A stretch of 64,000 nt of DNA from Phycisphaera sp. (GCA_003712165.1 RHLH01000001.1:310001-374000); one strand, 5' to 3'; shown: positions 8,551-17,135, numbered from the stretch's first letter. The notes: generated by a model not told the origin, from the sequence alone. Translations and numbers: made by a program.

Positions 8551-9218
8551 GCCTCGATCCCCCTGCCTGTCGTTGTCTCGCTCCCGAGCGCATCGCGCAG
8601 CTTCACGAGAGCCTTGTTGAGCCTGCTCTTGATCGTCCCGATCGGGACGCCCAGCACCTCGGCCGCCTGCTTGTGTGTCAGCCCCCGGTGGTAGCAGAGC
8701 AGCACCGTCTCGCGCTGGTGGTCCTCGAGCCCGCTCACAGCAGCCTCGAGTCTCGGATCAGCAGTCTTCCCATCGCTATCGCTCCTGCCCCTACGGATGT
8801 CGCTCTCGCGCTGGTGGTGCGTAAGTTCACGCTTTGTGCGCGCGCCGCGCGCCCTGCCGAGGTCTCGGCAGCGGTTGATCGCGATCTGGTACATCCACGT
8901 TTTCACGCTCGCCCTGCCGTCGTATGTCCTGCCGTGCCTGATCACGCGGAGCCACGTCTCCTGCACAGCCTCCATCGCCAGCGCCCGGTCGCCCAGCATC
9001 CCGGTGCAGAGGCCGATCAATTGGGCCTCGTACCGAGCCGCCAGCTCGCCCAGCGCCTCGTCGTCTCCAGATACAAACCGCGCCAGCAGCCGCTCATCGC
9101 TGACCGCGTGCGCCTTGCCCGAACCGGGCTCCTCGAATTGGGATACTCCGCTTTGGATCAATCGGCCTTTCCCATGGGTTAGACTGGCCAGCTTTTCCCG
9201 CGGTTCGCGCGATCTCAA
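8547..9218 (-). CDS. ECF-type RNA polymerase sigma factor
   Basis: A sigma-70 family protein of the extracytoplasmic function group. Region 2 runs from ERLLARFVSGDDEALGEL to VQETWLRVIRHGRTYDG and TWMYQIAINRCRD. Region 4 contains LTHKQAAEVLGVPIGTIKSRL, the helix-turn-helix that reads the -35 element. The two are joined by a charged linker. The reading frame opens at a TTG at 9218, giving 223 residues. The family usually starts some 30 residues later, near the Ser-Asp-Glu-Arg-Leu-Leu segment. An in-frame TTG at about 9161, preceded by GGGAAAGG, is a good alternative start. It lies 42 bases after the HD hydrolase gene and overlaps its likely anti-sigma gene. Confidence 0.88.
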   Translation of the reverse strand: MRSREPREKLASLTHGKGRLIQSGVSQFEEPGSGKAHAVSDERLLARFVSGDDEALGELAARYEAQLIGLCTGMLGDRALAMEAVQETWLRVIRHGRTYDGRASVKTWMYQIAINRCRDLGRARGARTKRELTHHQRESDIRRGRSDSDGKTADPRLEAAVSGLEDHQRETVLLCYHRGLTHKQAAEVLGVPIGTIKSRLNKALVKLRDALGSETTTGRGIEA

Positions 9219-9260
9219 AACAGCTCTCTTGGGCTTAGAATCGGTGTTCTTGGCCCGTTA

Positions 9261-11567
9261 TCAGGCGGTGGTGCCCGTCTCGCCGGCCGGGTAGCTGATC
9301 CGGCCGTGGTAGATCGCCGTCACGCTCTTGGCGACGGATTCCTCGATCGTGTGCAGGTCCTTCAGCGTCAGCCCGCACTCGTCGAACTGCCCGTCTTCGA
9401 GACGCTTCTTGGCCATGCTGTGCACGAGTGATTCGATCCGACTCGCAGTCGGCTCGCTCATCGACCTCGTCGCGCTCTCGACCGCGTCGGCGATCATCAG
9501 GATCGCCACTTCCTTCGTCTGGGGCTTGGGACCCGGGTAGCGGTACTCGATCTCTTCGGGAAGCTCGGACTGCTTCGTCTCGCCCGCGTCCTCGGCCTTG
9601 CTCTTGGCCTGCTTCTTCGCCCGGTCGTAGAAGTACTCCACGAGCGTCGTGCCGTGGTGACCCTCGATGAACGTGTGCAGCTTGCGCGGCAATCCAAACT
9701 CGCGCGCGAGTTCTAATCCGTCCTTCACATGTCCGACGATCACGAGCAGGCTCATCGCAGGGCTCAGCTTGTCGTGCTTGCTGGGCCCACCCGCCTGGTT
9801 CTCAACGAAATACTCGGGCTTGTTCATCTTGCCCACGTCGTGGTAGAGCGCACCGACATACGTCAGCAGTGAATCGGCGCCGATCGCGTCAGCGGCGGTC
9901 TCCGCGATCGACGCGACGTTGAGCGAGTGGTTGTACGTGCCCGGAGCACGCTGCTGGAGCTCACGCAGCAAACGCTGCTTCGGGTCGCGCAGCTCGATGA
10001 GCGTCATGCCCGTGGTGATCTGGAAGAGCCTCTCGATCGTGGGCAGGATGAACAGTGTCACACCCATGACGAGCACGCCGCCCGCGCCCGCGGTGATCGC
10101 ATCAAAGAGCACCCTGTCAAAGGCGGGGGGCCTTGCGCCCGGTCTCCCGAGGAGCCCGGCGACCGCTGTCGCGCCCGCGAGCGTCGCACCGATGACAAAG
10201 CCCGCCCGGATGAGCGTCCGCCTGTCGCGGATCTCGTAGAGCTGCCACGCCGCGACGCCGACACCGGCCATGAGCGCCGCCAGTGTCCCGACGGGTTCTT
10301 TGAGCGAGTGGCACACGAGGACCGCGATCAGCGCGCCGATAGCCATCGCGACGCGCGGGTCGTACGCGATCAGCAGGATCACCGTCGCGAACACCGTGGG
10401 CGCCATCACCGTCACACCCCGGAGCTCCGGAGCCGCAGCGGTTCCGAAGACGGTCACCGCCTGTGCGCCGAGCATGAGTACCGCGAGCCCGAGCATCCGC
10501 TGCGCGTTGCGCCTGATCCGCGGGCTGTAGAGCCCGGCGTAACCAGCCGCCCCGATCGCGATCACAAGGCACGCAAGCAGCTGCGCCAGCCTGTTGACCG
10601 CCAGAGCCCCGGCAGGCCCAGCCTGCGCGAACGACTCGGCTTCCTTGCGGAAGAGATCGATCTGTGTCGCTGTGACTGGTTCACCCGTCCGGAAGATCAC
10701 CGCACCTGCGGGGTGGTCGTTGACGACATCCTCGACACGCGCGGCCGCTGCTTCCTGCAGCTCGCCCGTCGCCTGCTGATCGAACCGGAACGTCGGCCCG
10801 CCCATCGACGAGAGCCTCGCCTGCACGACCTGCACCAGCTCCGCTGCGATGCCCGCCTGCGTTGCCATCTCAGCAGCAACACCCGCCAGTTGATCGGAGT
10901 CCTCGCCGTTGATCACACCCGACGCGAGCACGCTCCGACGCGCCGAGGCGAACGAGAGCTGGATGCTCTCGCCGAGCGACTCGTTCTCACGCCTGTACGT
11001 CTCGGCGTCAAGGATCGGGCGCCGCTCGATCTGGCGCCTGAGCGACTCAAGCCTCGTACGCCATGCCTCGGTTGCTTGGCCGTTCTCGCCCACGCGCTGC
11101 TTGAGTGCCGCGAATGCCTCGGTCCCAATCGCGAACGTGCGCCTGAGCTCCGTGTCGACGTCCTCCACAGATGCAGCGTCAGCTATCTGAGCGGGTAGTC
11201 TCTCCAGCGAGGTCAGCACATCGGCGATCATCGCTTCGTCTGGTGTGTACACGCGAGGCTCGCGCTGCCTGGCCTGTTCGCGAGCCATGCGCGTCGCCTC
11301 GACATTCATGAGCTGCACGGGCACGCGCGCCAGAACTGTCCTCCTGGCGGTGTCATCAACCGCGATCATGGGCTCGGTCGATGCCCACCACGTGATCGCC
11401 GCGCTGGCGAGCGTGAAGACGATCACGATCAGCGACGCCCAACCAAGCTCTGGCGAGCGAGAGATCTGGCGCACCAGCCTGGCGAGGGTCAGTGTTTCCC
11501 GCTTGACCGCCAGCTTCCGCCTGGCGCGCCCGCCACGGGCGGTCGGTTTGTTGCTCTCTTTGGCCAT
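9261..11567 (-). CDS. 7TM receptor with intracellular HD phosphohydrolase (PgpH-like)
   Basis: A 768-residue membrane enzyme. Domains in order are a first membrane segment at about 43-61, a large extracytoplasmic 7TMR-HDED domain to about residue 320, six or seven membrane segments from about 325 to 510, and a cytoplasmic HD domain. The HD domain has its metal ligands at H547 (GTYNHSLNVA) and HD 576-577 (LYHDVGK), with further His in IVGHVKDG and IEGHHGTT. Characterised relatives (PgpH) hydrolyse cyclic di-AMP, so a nucleotide second-messenger phosphodiesterase role is likely; the substrate here is inferred. It starts 12 bases after phoH, a pairing widely conserved in bacteria. Confidence 0.9.
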   Translation of the reverse strand: MAKESNKPTARGGRARRKLAVKRETLTLARLVRQISRSPELGWASLIVIVFTLASAAITWWASTEPMIAVDDTARRTVLARVPVQLMNVEATRMAREQARQREPRVYTPDEAMIADVLTSLERLPAQIADAASVEDVDTELRRTFAIGTEAFAALKQRVGENGQATEAWRTRLESLRRQIERRPILDAETYRRENESLGESIQLSFASARRSVLASGVINGEDSDQLAGVAAEMATQAGIAAELVQVVQARLSSMGGPTFRFDQQATGELQEAAAARVEDVVNDHPAGAVIFRTGEPVTATQIDLFRKEAESFAQAGPAGALAVNRLAQLLACLVIAIGAAGYAGLYSPRIRRNAQRMLGLAVLMLGAQAVTVFGTAAAPELRGVTVMAPTVFATVILLIAYDPRVAMAIGALIAVLVCHSLKEPVGTLAALMAGVGVAAWQLYEIRDRRTLIRAGFVIGATLAGATAVAGLLGRPGARPPAFDRVLFDAITAGAGGVLVMGVTLFILPTIERLFQITTGMTLIELRDPKQRLLRELQQRAPGTYNHSLNVASIAETAADAIGADSLLTYVGALYHDVGKMNKPEYFVENQAGGPSKHDKLSPAMSLLVIVGHVKDGLELAREFGLPRKLHTFIEGHHGTTLVEYFYDRAKKQAKSKAEDAGETKQSELPEEIEYRYPGPKPQTKEVAILMIADAVESATRSMSEPTASRIESLVHSMAKKRLEDGQFDECGLTLKDLHTIEESVAKSVTAIYHGRISYPAGETGTTA

Positions 11568-11579
11568 TCGTCTTCTTGG

Positions 11580-12560
11580 TTAGTGGTGAGGCCCGTCCGT
11601 GTGGTACGCCTCGATGATCCGCTGCACGAGCGGGTGACGCACCACGTCCGAGTTCTGGAGCCTGATAAAGCTGACGCCCGGCACATCCTTGAACCGACGG
11701 GCCGCGTCGATCAGACCGCTGTGCGCCGGGTTGTTCAGATCCGTCTGCGACGGGTCCCCCGTGATGATCATCTTCGATTCGTGCCCGAGTCTTGTGAGGA
11801 ACATCTTCATCTGTGAAGCCGTCGTGTTCTGCGCCTCGTCGAGGATGATGACCGAGTGGTTCAGCGTCCTGCCCCGCATGTACGCCAGCGGTGCGATCTC
11901 GAGCACATCCGTTTCCATGAACCTGCGGATCGTGTCGAAGTCCAGCATGTCGTGCAGCGCATCGAGCAGGGGCCTCAGATACGGGTGCACCTTCGCCTCA
12001 AGATCGCCCGGCAGGAAGCCGAGCTTCTCGCCCGCTTCCACCGCGGGCCGCACAAGCATGATCTTGCGCACCTTGTCCTGCTTGAGAAGATGCACAGCGC
12101 ACGCCACAGCGAGGTACGTCTTGCCCGTGCCTGCGGGGCCGGAACCGAAGACCAGATCATTCCTGCGGATCGCCTCGATGTACTTGTGCTGGTTGTCGCT
12201 GCGAGCGCGGATGCGCCTGCCCGCCGAGTAGACCTGCAGATCGCCGTCCCAGGACACGCTGCGGACATCGTCCGGGTCCTCTCCCGTGATGTGCAGCGCC
12301 TGCCCGGCGGTCTCGTCGGCGATCAGATCCTGCACCTCGCCCGTCTGGCACTGGTGACCCTTGGCCGAAAGCTCGGCCATCCGGTCCAGCACCGCCTTGG
12401 CGATGCACACGGGCTCTTCTTGTCCCTGCACCTGCACCACGCCGTCGCGGGCGGCGATGCTCACGCCAAGCGACTCTCGGACGAGCTTCAGGTTTGCCTC
12501 CGCCGCGCCCGCGAAGCGGACCCAGTCGCCGGACACCGGGATGCGGACAGTGATTTCCAA
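11580..12560 (-). CDS. phoH: PhoH-family ATPase (YbeZ-like)
   Basis: A 326-residue cytoplasmic P-loop ATPase. It has a KH-like N-terminal domain (EITVRIPVSGDW, with a VQVQG strand) and then the PhoH ATPase domain with Walker A GPAGTGKT at 141-148 and Walker B VIILDEAQNTT. The sensor segment KMIITGDPSQTDL follows. YbeZ/PhoH works with the endoribonuclease YbeY in ribosome RNA maturation; no ybeY is found here. The start is taken as TTG at 12560, because GGTGGAGAAACCAC sits just before it and the KH-like domain begins there. The frame stays open 42 codons further upstream, but that part overlaps the divergent gene at 12596 and has no similarity. Confidence 0.92.
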   Translation of the reverse strand: MEITVRIPVSGDWVRFAGAAEANLKLVRESLGVSIAARDGVVQVQGQEEPVCIAKAVLDRMAELSAKGHQCQTGEVQDLIADETAGQALHITGEDPDDVRSVSWDGDLQVYSAGRRIRARSDNQHKYIEAIRRNDLVFGSGPAGTGKTYLAVACAVHLLKQDKVRKIMLVRPAVEAGEKLGFLPGDLEAKVHPYLRPLLDALHDMLDFDTIRRFMETDVLEIAPLAYMRGRTLNHSVIILDEAQNTTASQMKMFLTRLGHESKMIITGDPSQTDLNNPAHSGLIDAARRFKDVPGVSFIRLQNSDVVRHPLVQRIIEAYHTDGPHH

Positions 12561-12595
12561 GTGGTTTCTCCACCGAAAGCCGACAAGGCTCTGGC

Positions 12596-13111
12596 ATGGA
12601 CACGATCCGTACCCAAAATCGTACACGCTTTCGGCTGTCGTTGGCCCAATCCGCAAAACGAACGCGGATCTTTCCAGACTGCCCACATCTGGTGGTGGTC
12701 TTCACGGCAATCCTTGCCTCTGTGGGCTGCACCGGACCCGTCAAGCAGCCAAGGTCCTTCCTGGGAGACTTCCCAGCGGTCGTCGTGGCGGACTGGAACG
12801 ATATCGCCGCCGCCTTCAGCCGCAGCAGGCTCAGATCCGAGGCCATCAGGGTCACGCATTCCAAGGAAGGCGAGGGCGAAGCGGGGTCCGTCGCTCGCTA
12901 CGAGGTCATCTCGATCTACGACGACCACGTGCTCATCGAGCTGACCACGCTCGAGAACTGGCCGGCCGAGGACGGGGGCCCCGTGCCGATCGAGATCAGC
13001 GTCACCTCTTTGGACGTCGAGAACGACACGTTCAACCGTGCGATGGTGGGCGAACTGGTACTCCATCTCGATGCGCTGGCAGGCCGGGACATAGCGCCGT
13101 CTTCAGACTGA
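12596..13111 (+). CDS. Hypothetical lipoprotein
   Basis: A 171-residue protein with an unusually long, basic N-terminus of about 30 residues. A hydrophobic stretch (LVVVFTAILASV) follows and ends in GCTG, which looks like a lipobox with Cys at about 45. The mature part has FPAVVVADWNDIAAAF and an Ile/Val-rich strand pattern ending near EISVTSLDVEN, suggesting a small alpha/beta domain. The long leader suggests the true start may be further in, but no better start was found. It is divergent from phoH, with 35 bases between their starts, and convergent with the PhoR-type kinase gene, overlapping it by 9 bases. No function can be assigned. Confidence 0.5.
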   Translation: MDTIRTQNRTRFRLSLAQSAKRTRIFPDCPHLVVVFTAILASVGCTGPVKQPRSFLGDFPAVVVADWNDIAAAFSRSRLRSEAIRVTHSKEGEGEAGSVARYEVISIYDDHVLIELTTLENWPAEDGGPVPIEISVTSLDVENDTFNRAMVGELVLHLDALAGRDIAPSSD

Positions 13112-14401
13112 CTCAGCCATCGTGCTCGGATCGATCTCTTTGGGGACAGTCACGATCATCGTCGTGCCCTGGTTCCAGACGGACTCCACGTCTACATCGC
13201 CCTGCAGGAGCCTAACCGCGTGCTTGACGATCGCAAGCCCGAGCCCGGTGCCGCGCTGACCGCCCGAGCGTGAAGGGTCAACCTGGTAGAAGCGTTCGAA
13301 GATCCGCTGCTGCTGCTGGAGCGGGATCCCCTGCCCTCTGTCCGAGACGCGGAACTCCCACGTGTCATCGATGGGCTTCACCGACACGCTGACCGACGTG
13401 CCCTCGGCGGTGAACTTCGCCGCGTTCTCGCAGAGGTTCTTCAAGATCAACACGAGCAGCCTCTTGTCCGAAGTGATCGTCTGCGCCTCGTCGTCGATGT
13501 CGAACTCGATCTCGACGCTGCGCTTCGTGCACAGGTCATAGAGCAGCTGCGAGAGTTCCCCGGCCAAATCTGTCATACTCAGAGGCTTGGACTCGATCGC
13601 CATCGACTCGGACTCGAGCTTTGAGAGATCCAACAGGTCGCTGACCATGTCCTCGAGCCTGATGACGTGCGCCTCGATCATCCCGATGAAGCGGTTGCGC
13701 ATGCCCTCGTCGCCGCCCGCGATAGATAGCGTCTCCGCGGCTCCCTTGATCGCCGCGATCGGTGTCCGCAACTCGTGGGACGCGTTTGCAACAAAGTCGG
13801 TCTTGAGCTGCAGTGCTCCGTCGAGCGCGGTGATGTCACGCAGCGTCACGACGACAGCCGCCGGTGTCTCATCGGTCAACGGCACAATCGAGACGTCGCA
13901 CACCTGCACCCCGTCCGGGTTGGGCAGCCGCACCGAGCCGCGCCAGCGCTCGCCACGCCTGCCGCGCGAGATACGATCGAGCAGCTCCGCCTTCGTGACG
14001 ACCTCATCTACAAACCGATCCACGAGCGGTCTGGCAAGACCCAGGATATTTGAAGCCCGCGAGTTGGCCAGGATCACCTTCCCCTCGGGCGAGACCGCGA
14101 TCACCGGGTCGCCGATCGACTCGACGAGCCGGTTCAGGTCGCGGAGCGGCTTCGGCTGCGCTCGGGCATCGCGGCTGGCACTCTCGATGGTCTGCAGTGG
14201 CTCACCGATCCCGACCGCCCGAGCCCGCTCGCTCAGAAAGCCCGCCAGCGCGACCACAAACCACGCGCCCGAGATGCCGAAGAACACCCCTGTCATCATC
14301 GCGGAGGCCCGCACGCCCACCATGAGCGACGCGATCAGCAGCGCAGCCAGCGCGAGCGCGATGCAGATCTGCCAGAGTTCGTACTTGCCGATGCGTGCCA
14401 T
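13103..14401 (-). CDS. phoR: PhoR-type sensor histidine kinase
   Basis: A 432-residue membrane kinase. Two membrane segments lie at about 11-30 and 36-56, with almost no periplasmic loop between them. A PAS domain runs at about 90-190 (GDPVIAVSPEGKVILANS). The phospho-acceptor His is H209 in NASHELRTP, and the ATPase domain has the N box LCENAAKF, the G1 box SDRGQGIP and the G2 box GTGLGLAIVKH. This layout matches PhoR, which senses phosphate through the Pst transporter rather than through an external domain. It lies 81 bases downstream of the response-regulator gene, and the two form a pair. The phosphate role follows from architecture and neighbours and is likely, not certain. Confidence 0.85.
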   Translation of the reverse strand: MARIGKYELWQICIALALAALLIASLMVGVRASAMMTGVFFGISGAWFVVALAGFLSERARAVGIGEPLQTIESASRDARAQPKPLRDLNRLVESIGDPVIAVSPEGKVILANSRASNILGLARPLVDRFVDEVVTKAELLDRISRGRRGERWRGSVRLPNPDGVQVCDVSIVPLTDETPAAVVVTLRDITALDGALQLKTDFVANASHELRTPIAAIKGAAETLSIAGGDEGMRNRFIGMIEAHVIRLEDMVSDLLDLSKLESESMAIESKPLSMTDLAGELSQLLYDLCTKRSVEIEFDIDDEAQTITSDKRLLVLILKNLCENAAKFTAEGTSVSVSVKPIDDTWEFRVSDRGQGIPLQQQQRIFERFYQVDPSRSGGQRGTGLGLAIVKHAVRLLQGDVDVESVWNQGTTMIVTVPKEIDPSTMAESV

Positions 14402-14482
14402 TGGGCTTTGGTCGTCCCGTTCACTGGGCGGACAGGATCGTCCGTTCGTGAAGATAGGCGGGGCTTGGGTATCGCTCGGGGC

Positions 14483-15178
14483 TTAGCCCTCGGGATCAAC
14501 GATGCGGTACCCGACGCCGCGAACGGTCTGGATCATCGAGCCGTGCTCGCCCAGCTTCTTGCGGATCGCCGCGATGTGCACGTCGATCGTCCGTTCGGTC
14601 ACCGTGATGCCCGGCCCGATCGCGTTGGAGATCAGCCCCCGCCTCGAGAGCACCCTGCCCGGGCCCGCCATAAGCGTGGCCAGCAGCCTGAACTCCGTCA
14701 GCGTGAGCCTGATGCTCGAGCCGTCAACCATCGCCTCGTGTCTGTCGGTGTCCAGCCGCACCGAGCCGAGCTCGAGTATCTCGCTGTCAGCCGAGCCTTT
14801 GGCGCTCCTGCGAAGGGCAGCGACCACGCGAGCGAGCAGGACTTTGACGGAGAAGGGCTTGGTGACGTAATCGTCGCCGCCCGCGTCTAGTCCCCGGATC
14901 TGGTCCTCATCAGAGGACTTGGCAGTCAGAAAGATGATGGGGACATCCGCGGTCTCGGTCGTGGCCTTGATGCGTTTGGCGACCTCGATGCCGTCGATCT
15001 CAGGCAGCATGACATCGAGGATGATGAGATCGGGCTTGCGAGCTGCGACCGCTTCGAGCGCCGCTTGTCCCGAGTGCACGACCTCGGCGTTGTGACCGGA
15101 GACATTCAGGTTGTACCTGAGCAACTCCGCGAGATCGAGCTCGTCTTCGACAACGAGGATGTGCCGGCTCTCGTGCAT
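14483..15178 (-). CDS. phoB: PhoB-type response regulator
   Basis: A 231-residue OmpR/PhoB-class regulator. The receiver domain has acidic residues ED at 11-12, the phospho-acceptor D55 in IILDVMLP, T85 and K107 in VTKPFS. The winged-helix domain covers the last 100 residues and contains LTLTEFRLL and VRGVGYRI. The ATG at 15178 is preferred over one five codons upstream because GGGGAG lies 8 bases before it. It precedes the histidine kinase gene. A possible Pho box lies about 150 bases upstream, and an OprO/P-type porin is the next gene in the other direction. Together these suggest a phosphate-starvation regulon. Confidence 0.88.
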   Translation of the reverse strand: MHESRHILVVEDELDLAELLRYNLNVSGHNAEVVHSGQAALEAVAARKPDLIILDVMLPEIDGIEVAKRIKATTETADVPIIFLTAKSSDEDQIRGLDAGGDDYVTKPFSVKVLLARVVAALRRSAKGSADSEILELGSVRLDTDRHEAMVDGSSIRLTLTEFRLLATLMAGPGRVLSRRGLISNAIGPGITVTERTIDVHIAAIRKKLGEHGSMIQTVRGVGYRIVDPEG

Positions 15179-15319
15179 AAGACAGCTCCCCATCTAACAC
15201 CACCTATTCTGGGCAATTACATACCCAAAACTTAGTGTGGTATTCCGATCGCCTCCAACGCCGAGAGGGTAGGGACTCGGTCCGGACCGACCAACCCGAA
15301 ACCCGCTTGTCAAGGGCTT

Positions 15320-15337
15320 CTTCACAATGGCTTCACA
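15320..15337 (-). promoter_or_regulatory. Candidate Pho box
   Basis: Two exact CTTCACA heptamers start at 15320 and 15331, 11 bp apart. That is the spacing of PhoB/PhoP boxes, and TTCACA is close to the half-site read by PhoP of Gram-positive bacteria. It lies about 150 bp upstream of phoB. Autoregulation of phoBR or control of the divergent porin would fit. Only two units are clear, and the first overlaps an inverted repeat, so this is tentative. Confidence 0.4.
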
Positions 15338-15429
15338 GCCTGTTTGCCCCCGGGGGAAGCCCTGATGGGTTTTTTTGTTCCACAAAAGAGTATTGACAGC
15401 CCGATTTTGGCGTATCGCCGGATCAGTAT

Positions 15430-15686
15430 CCGATGCCTAGTGTTCTAGGTAATCGGACGCTGGAGGCGTTCGGTTTGTCTCTCCCTCTCTGGGGGTGCAT
15501 GAGTAAGTTAGTTAGGGCATACGTTGGAAACGTGTGTCGGTCGGGCCAGGGCAGGATGCCGGGTACCGGTTTGGAGGGCATCAGACTCTGTAGTCTGTGT
15601 CCGCATGATGTCGGGACTTTGCGAAGGATCGCAAGCTCGGCCGGGTCACACAAAAGGGCCGCATTATTCAAGCGAAGCGACCCTTT
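15430..15686 (+). other. Candidate structured RNA or long 5' leader
   Basis: Several hairpins follow each other: CCGAT-g-CCTAG with its complement (15430-15456), CATACGTT/AACGTGTG (about 15518-15536), CAGACT-CTGT-AGTCTG (15582-15597, enclosed by GGCATCA/TGATGTC), GCGA-AGGA-TCGC (15621-15632), and AAAGGG with CCCTTT (15653-15686). None of the conserved cores of RNase P RNA, tmRNA or SRP RNA was recognised. It may be a small RNA or the leader of the porin transcript; the strand is assumed from the porin. Confidence 0.3.
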
Positions 15687-15816
15687 GATCCGCTGGTAGA
15701 TTCAGATCATGCAGGAGTTAGTTTGGCAACCTGCGTGCGGGTAGAAGAGACTTATGCGACGCCGCGTGAGCGCCGCGACCAGCCCGCATCGTGAGGCAAA
15801 GGCCTGCACGAGCAAT

Positions 15817-15840
15817 CGCGACACGTAGCGCGACACGTAG
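15817..15840 (+). repeat. Perfect tandem 12-bp repeat before the porin gene
   Basis: CGCGACACGTAG occurs twice with no gap, at 15817-15828 and 15829-15840, directly before the ribosome binding site of the porin gene (AAGGAG at 15842). It could be a regulatory site or a simple duplication in the leader. Confidence 0.8.
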
Positions 15841-15856
15841 CAAGGAGTGGCACGTC

Positions 15857-17101
15857 ATGAGTCCGAAGATTCGTCTGATGGTGATGGCAGGTACCGCGTT
15901 CGCGGCCTCCGCAGCAACCGCACAGAGCCTCGATCAGACCCGCGAGTACGCGGCAGAGGTGATGGCTGATGCGCAGCAGCGCACCAGCCTCCTGGGGAGC
16001 TCCGCTGCCCATCATTCACAGTTCGGCCTGACCTCGGCCGACGGCAGCTCAACCCTGAACTTCAGCGGTTGGCACCAGACCCGTTACACGATCACCGCCC
16101 TCGACGACAACGGCGGCGCTCAGGATGACTTCGAGACCGGTTTCTCGACTCCTGACACCCGCCTGATCTTCGATGGCTCGGTGGCTAGCCCCGACACCAC
16201 CTACAAGATCGAAATCTACATCAACCAGAACGGCTCGTTCGGCCTCATGGACGCTTACCTCGCCCATGACTTCGGCAACGGCAACAGCGGTTGGGTCGGT
16301 CAGTTCACCGCTCCCGTCAACCGTGAGACCTTCCAGGAAGACAACCAGACCCAGAAGATCGAGCGCTCCATCCAGGACGCCGTCTTCAGCGCCGGTCAGA
16401 TTCAGGGTGCTGCGTTCAGTCACACCGACGAGGGCAACACCTGGCGCATCACCGGTGCGTTCCACGACGGTGCAAACACCGCCGACAGCCCCTACAACGC
16501 CGCCAACGACGGCGACTGGGCTGTCACTGCTCGCGGTGATTTCGCCATCAACGGTCAGGTCGACGACTACTTCTCAACCCTTCGTAAGGTCGGCACCGGC
16601 CACGAAGACGCCATGATCGTCGGTGGTTACTTCCACATCCAGCAGAACGCCGATCAGCCCGGCTCGAGCGATGTCACGCTCATCCAGGCTGGTGCCGACT
16701 TCCTGATGGACTCGGGCGAAGGCTGGAACGTCTACGCCGCCGGTAACCTCCGTCACACCGATGCTGACGCCGCTCCGGACGAGTTCCTCGACCTTGGCCT
16801 CATCATCCAGGGTGGTTACTTCGTCTCAGAGGGCACCGAAGTTTTCGCTGCCTGGGACTGCGTCAACCCCGACGACGACCGCGCCGGTGATGCCGATCCG
16901 TTCAACACCGTCGCTGTCGGTGTCAACCACTTCCCCTTCGCCAACAGCCAGGCTGTCAAGCTCTCGGCTCAGGTCAACATCTTCATTGATGCCACGACCG
17001 AGACCGGCGGCCTCGTCAGCCAGAACACCAACGCCGGCCTCCTCACCGACACCGAGGGTGGTCAGGTCTCCGTCCTGGGCCAGGCTCAGGTCACCTTCTG
17101 A
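15857..17101 (+). CDS. OprO/OprP-type (phosphate-selective-like) outer-membrane porin
   Basis: A 414-residue beta-barrel protein with a signal peptide cleaved near ATAQS (residue 22). An N-terminal helix is followed by alternating amphipathic strands, and the last residue is Phe after alternating hydrophobics (VLGQAQVTF), as in outer-membrane porins. The barrel start (LNFSGWHQTRYTI) and the segments TPDTRLIFDG, YKIEIYINQNG and LMDAYLAHD match the phosphate-selective porin O/P family. The start at 15857 has AAGGAG 10 bases upstream; the frame extends 22 codons further without similarity. Codon choice is strongly biased to C-ending codons, suggesting very high expression. A strong terminator follows. 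Phosphate transport is inferred from family and from phoBR next door. Confidence 0.82.
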   Translation: MSPKIRLMVMAGTAFAASAATAQSLDQTREYAAEVMADAQQRTSLLGSSAAHHSQFGLTSADGSSTLNFSGWHQTRYTITALDDNGGAQDDFETGFSTPDTRLIFDGSVASPDTTYKIEIYINQNGSFGLMDAYLAHDFGNGNSGWVGQFTAPVNRETFQEDNQTQKIERSIQDAVFSAGQIQGAAFSHTDEGNTWRITGAFHDGANTADSPYNAANDGDWAVTARGDFAINGQVDDYFSTLRKVGTGHEDAMIVGGYFHIQQNADQPGSSDVTLIQAGADFLMDSGEGWNVYAAGNLRHTDADAAPDEFLDLGLIIQGGYFVSEGTEVFAAWDCVNPDDDRAGDADPFNTVAVGVNHFPFANSQAVKLSAQVNIFIDATTETGGLVSQNTNAGLLTDTEGGQVSVLGQAQVTF

Positions 17102-17135
17102 TCCTCTGATCAGATCCTGATTCTCTGAATCAATC

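Larger units (their letters stand above)
15179..15856. other. 678-bp intergenic region between phoB and the porin gene
   Basis: No convincing protein gene is seen; the short frames here lack start signals and family features. It holds, in order, a candidate Pho box (15320-15337), an inverted repeat pairing 15314-15320 with 15356-15362 followed by a run of seven T at 15370-15376, a series of hairpins from 15430 to 15686, and a tandem 12-bp repeat just before the porin start. Promoters for both divergent genes must lie here, but none could be placed with confidence. Confidence 0.6.

Noticed and set aside
15430..15686. Known RNA families (RNase P RNA, tmRNA, SRP RNA) for the hairpin region
   Set aside because: The conserved core sequences of each were looked for by eye and not found. 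The region is reported only as structured.
15194..15699. Short frames in the phoB-porin intergenic region (for example 15194-15385 and 15423-15671)
   Set aside because: No ribosome binding site, no family feature, and they run through hairpins.
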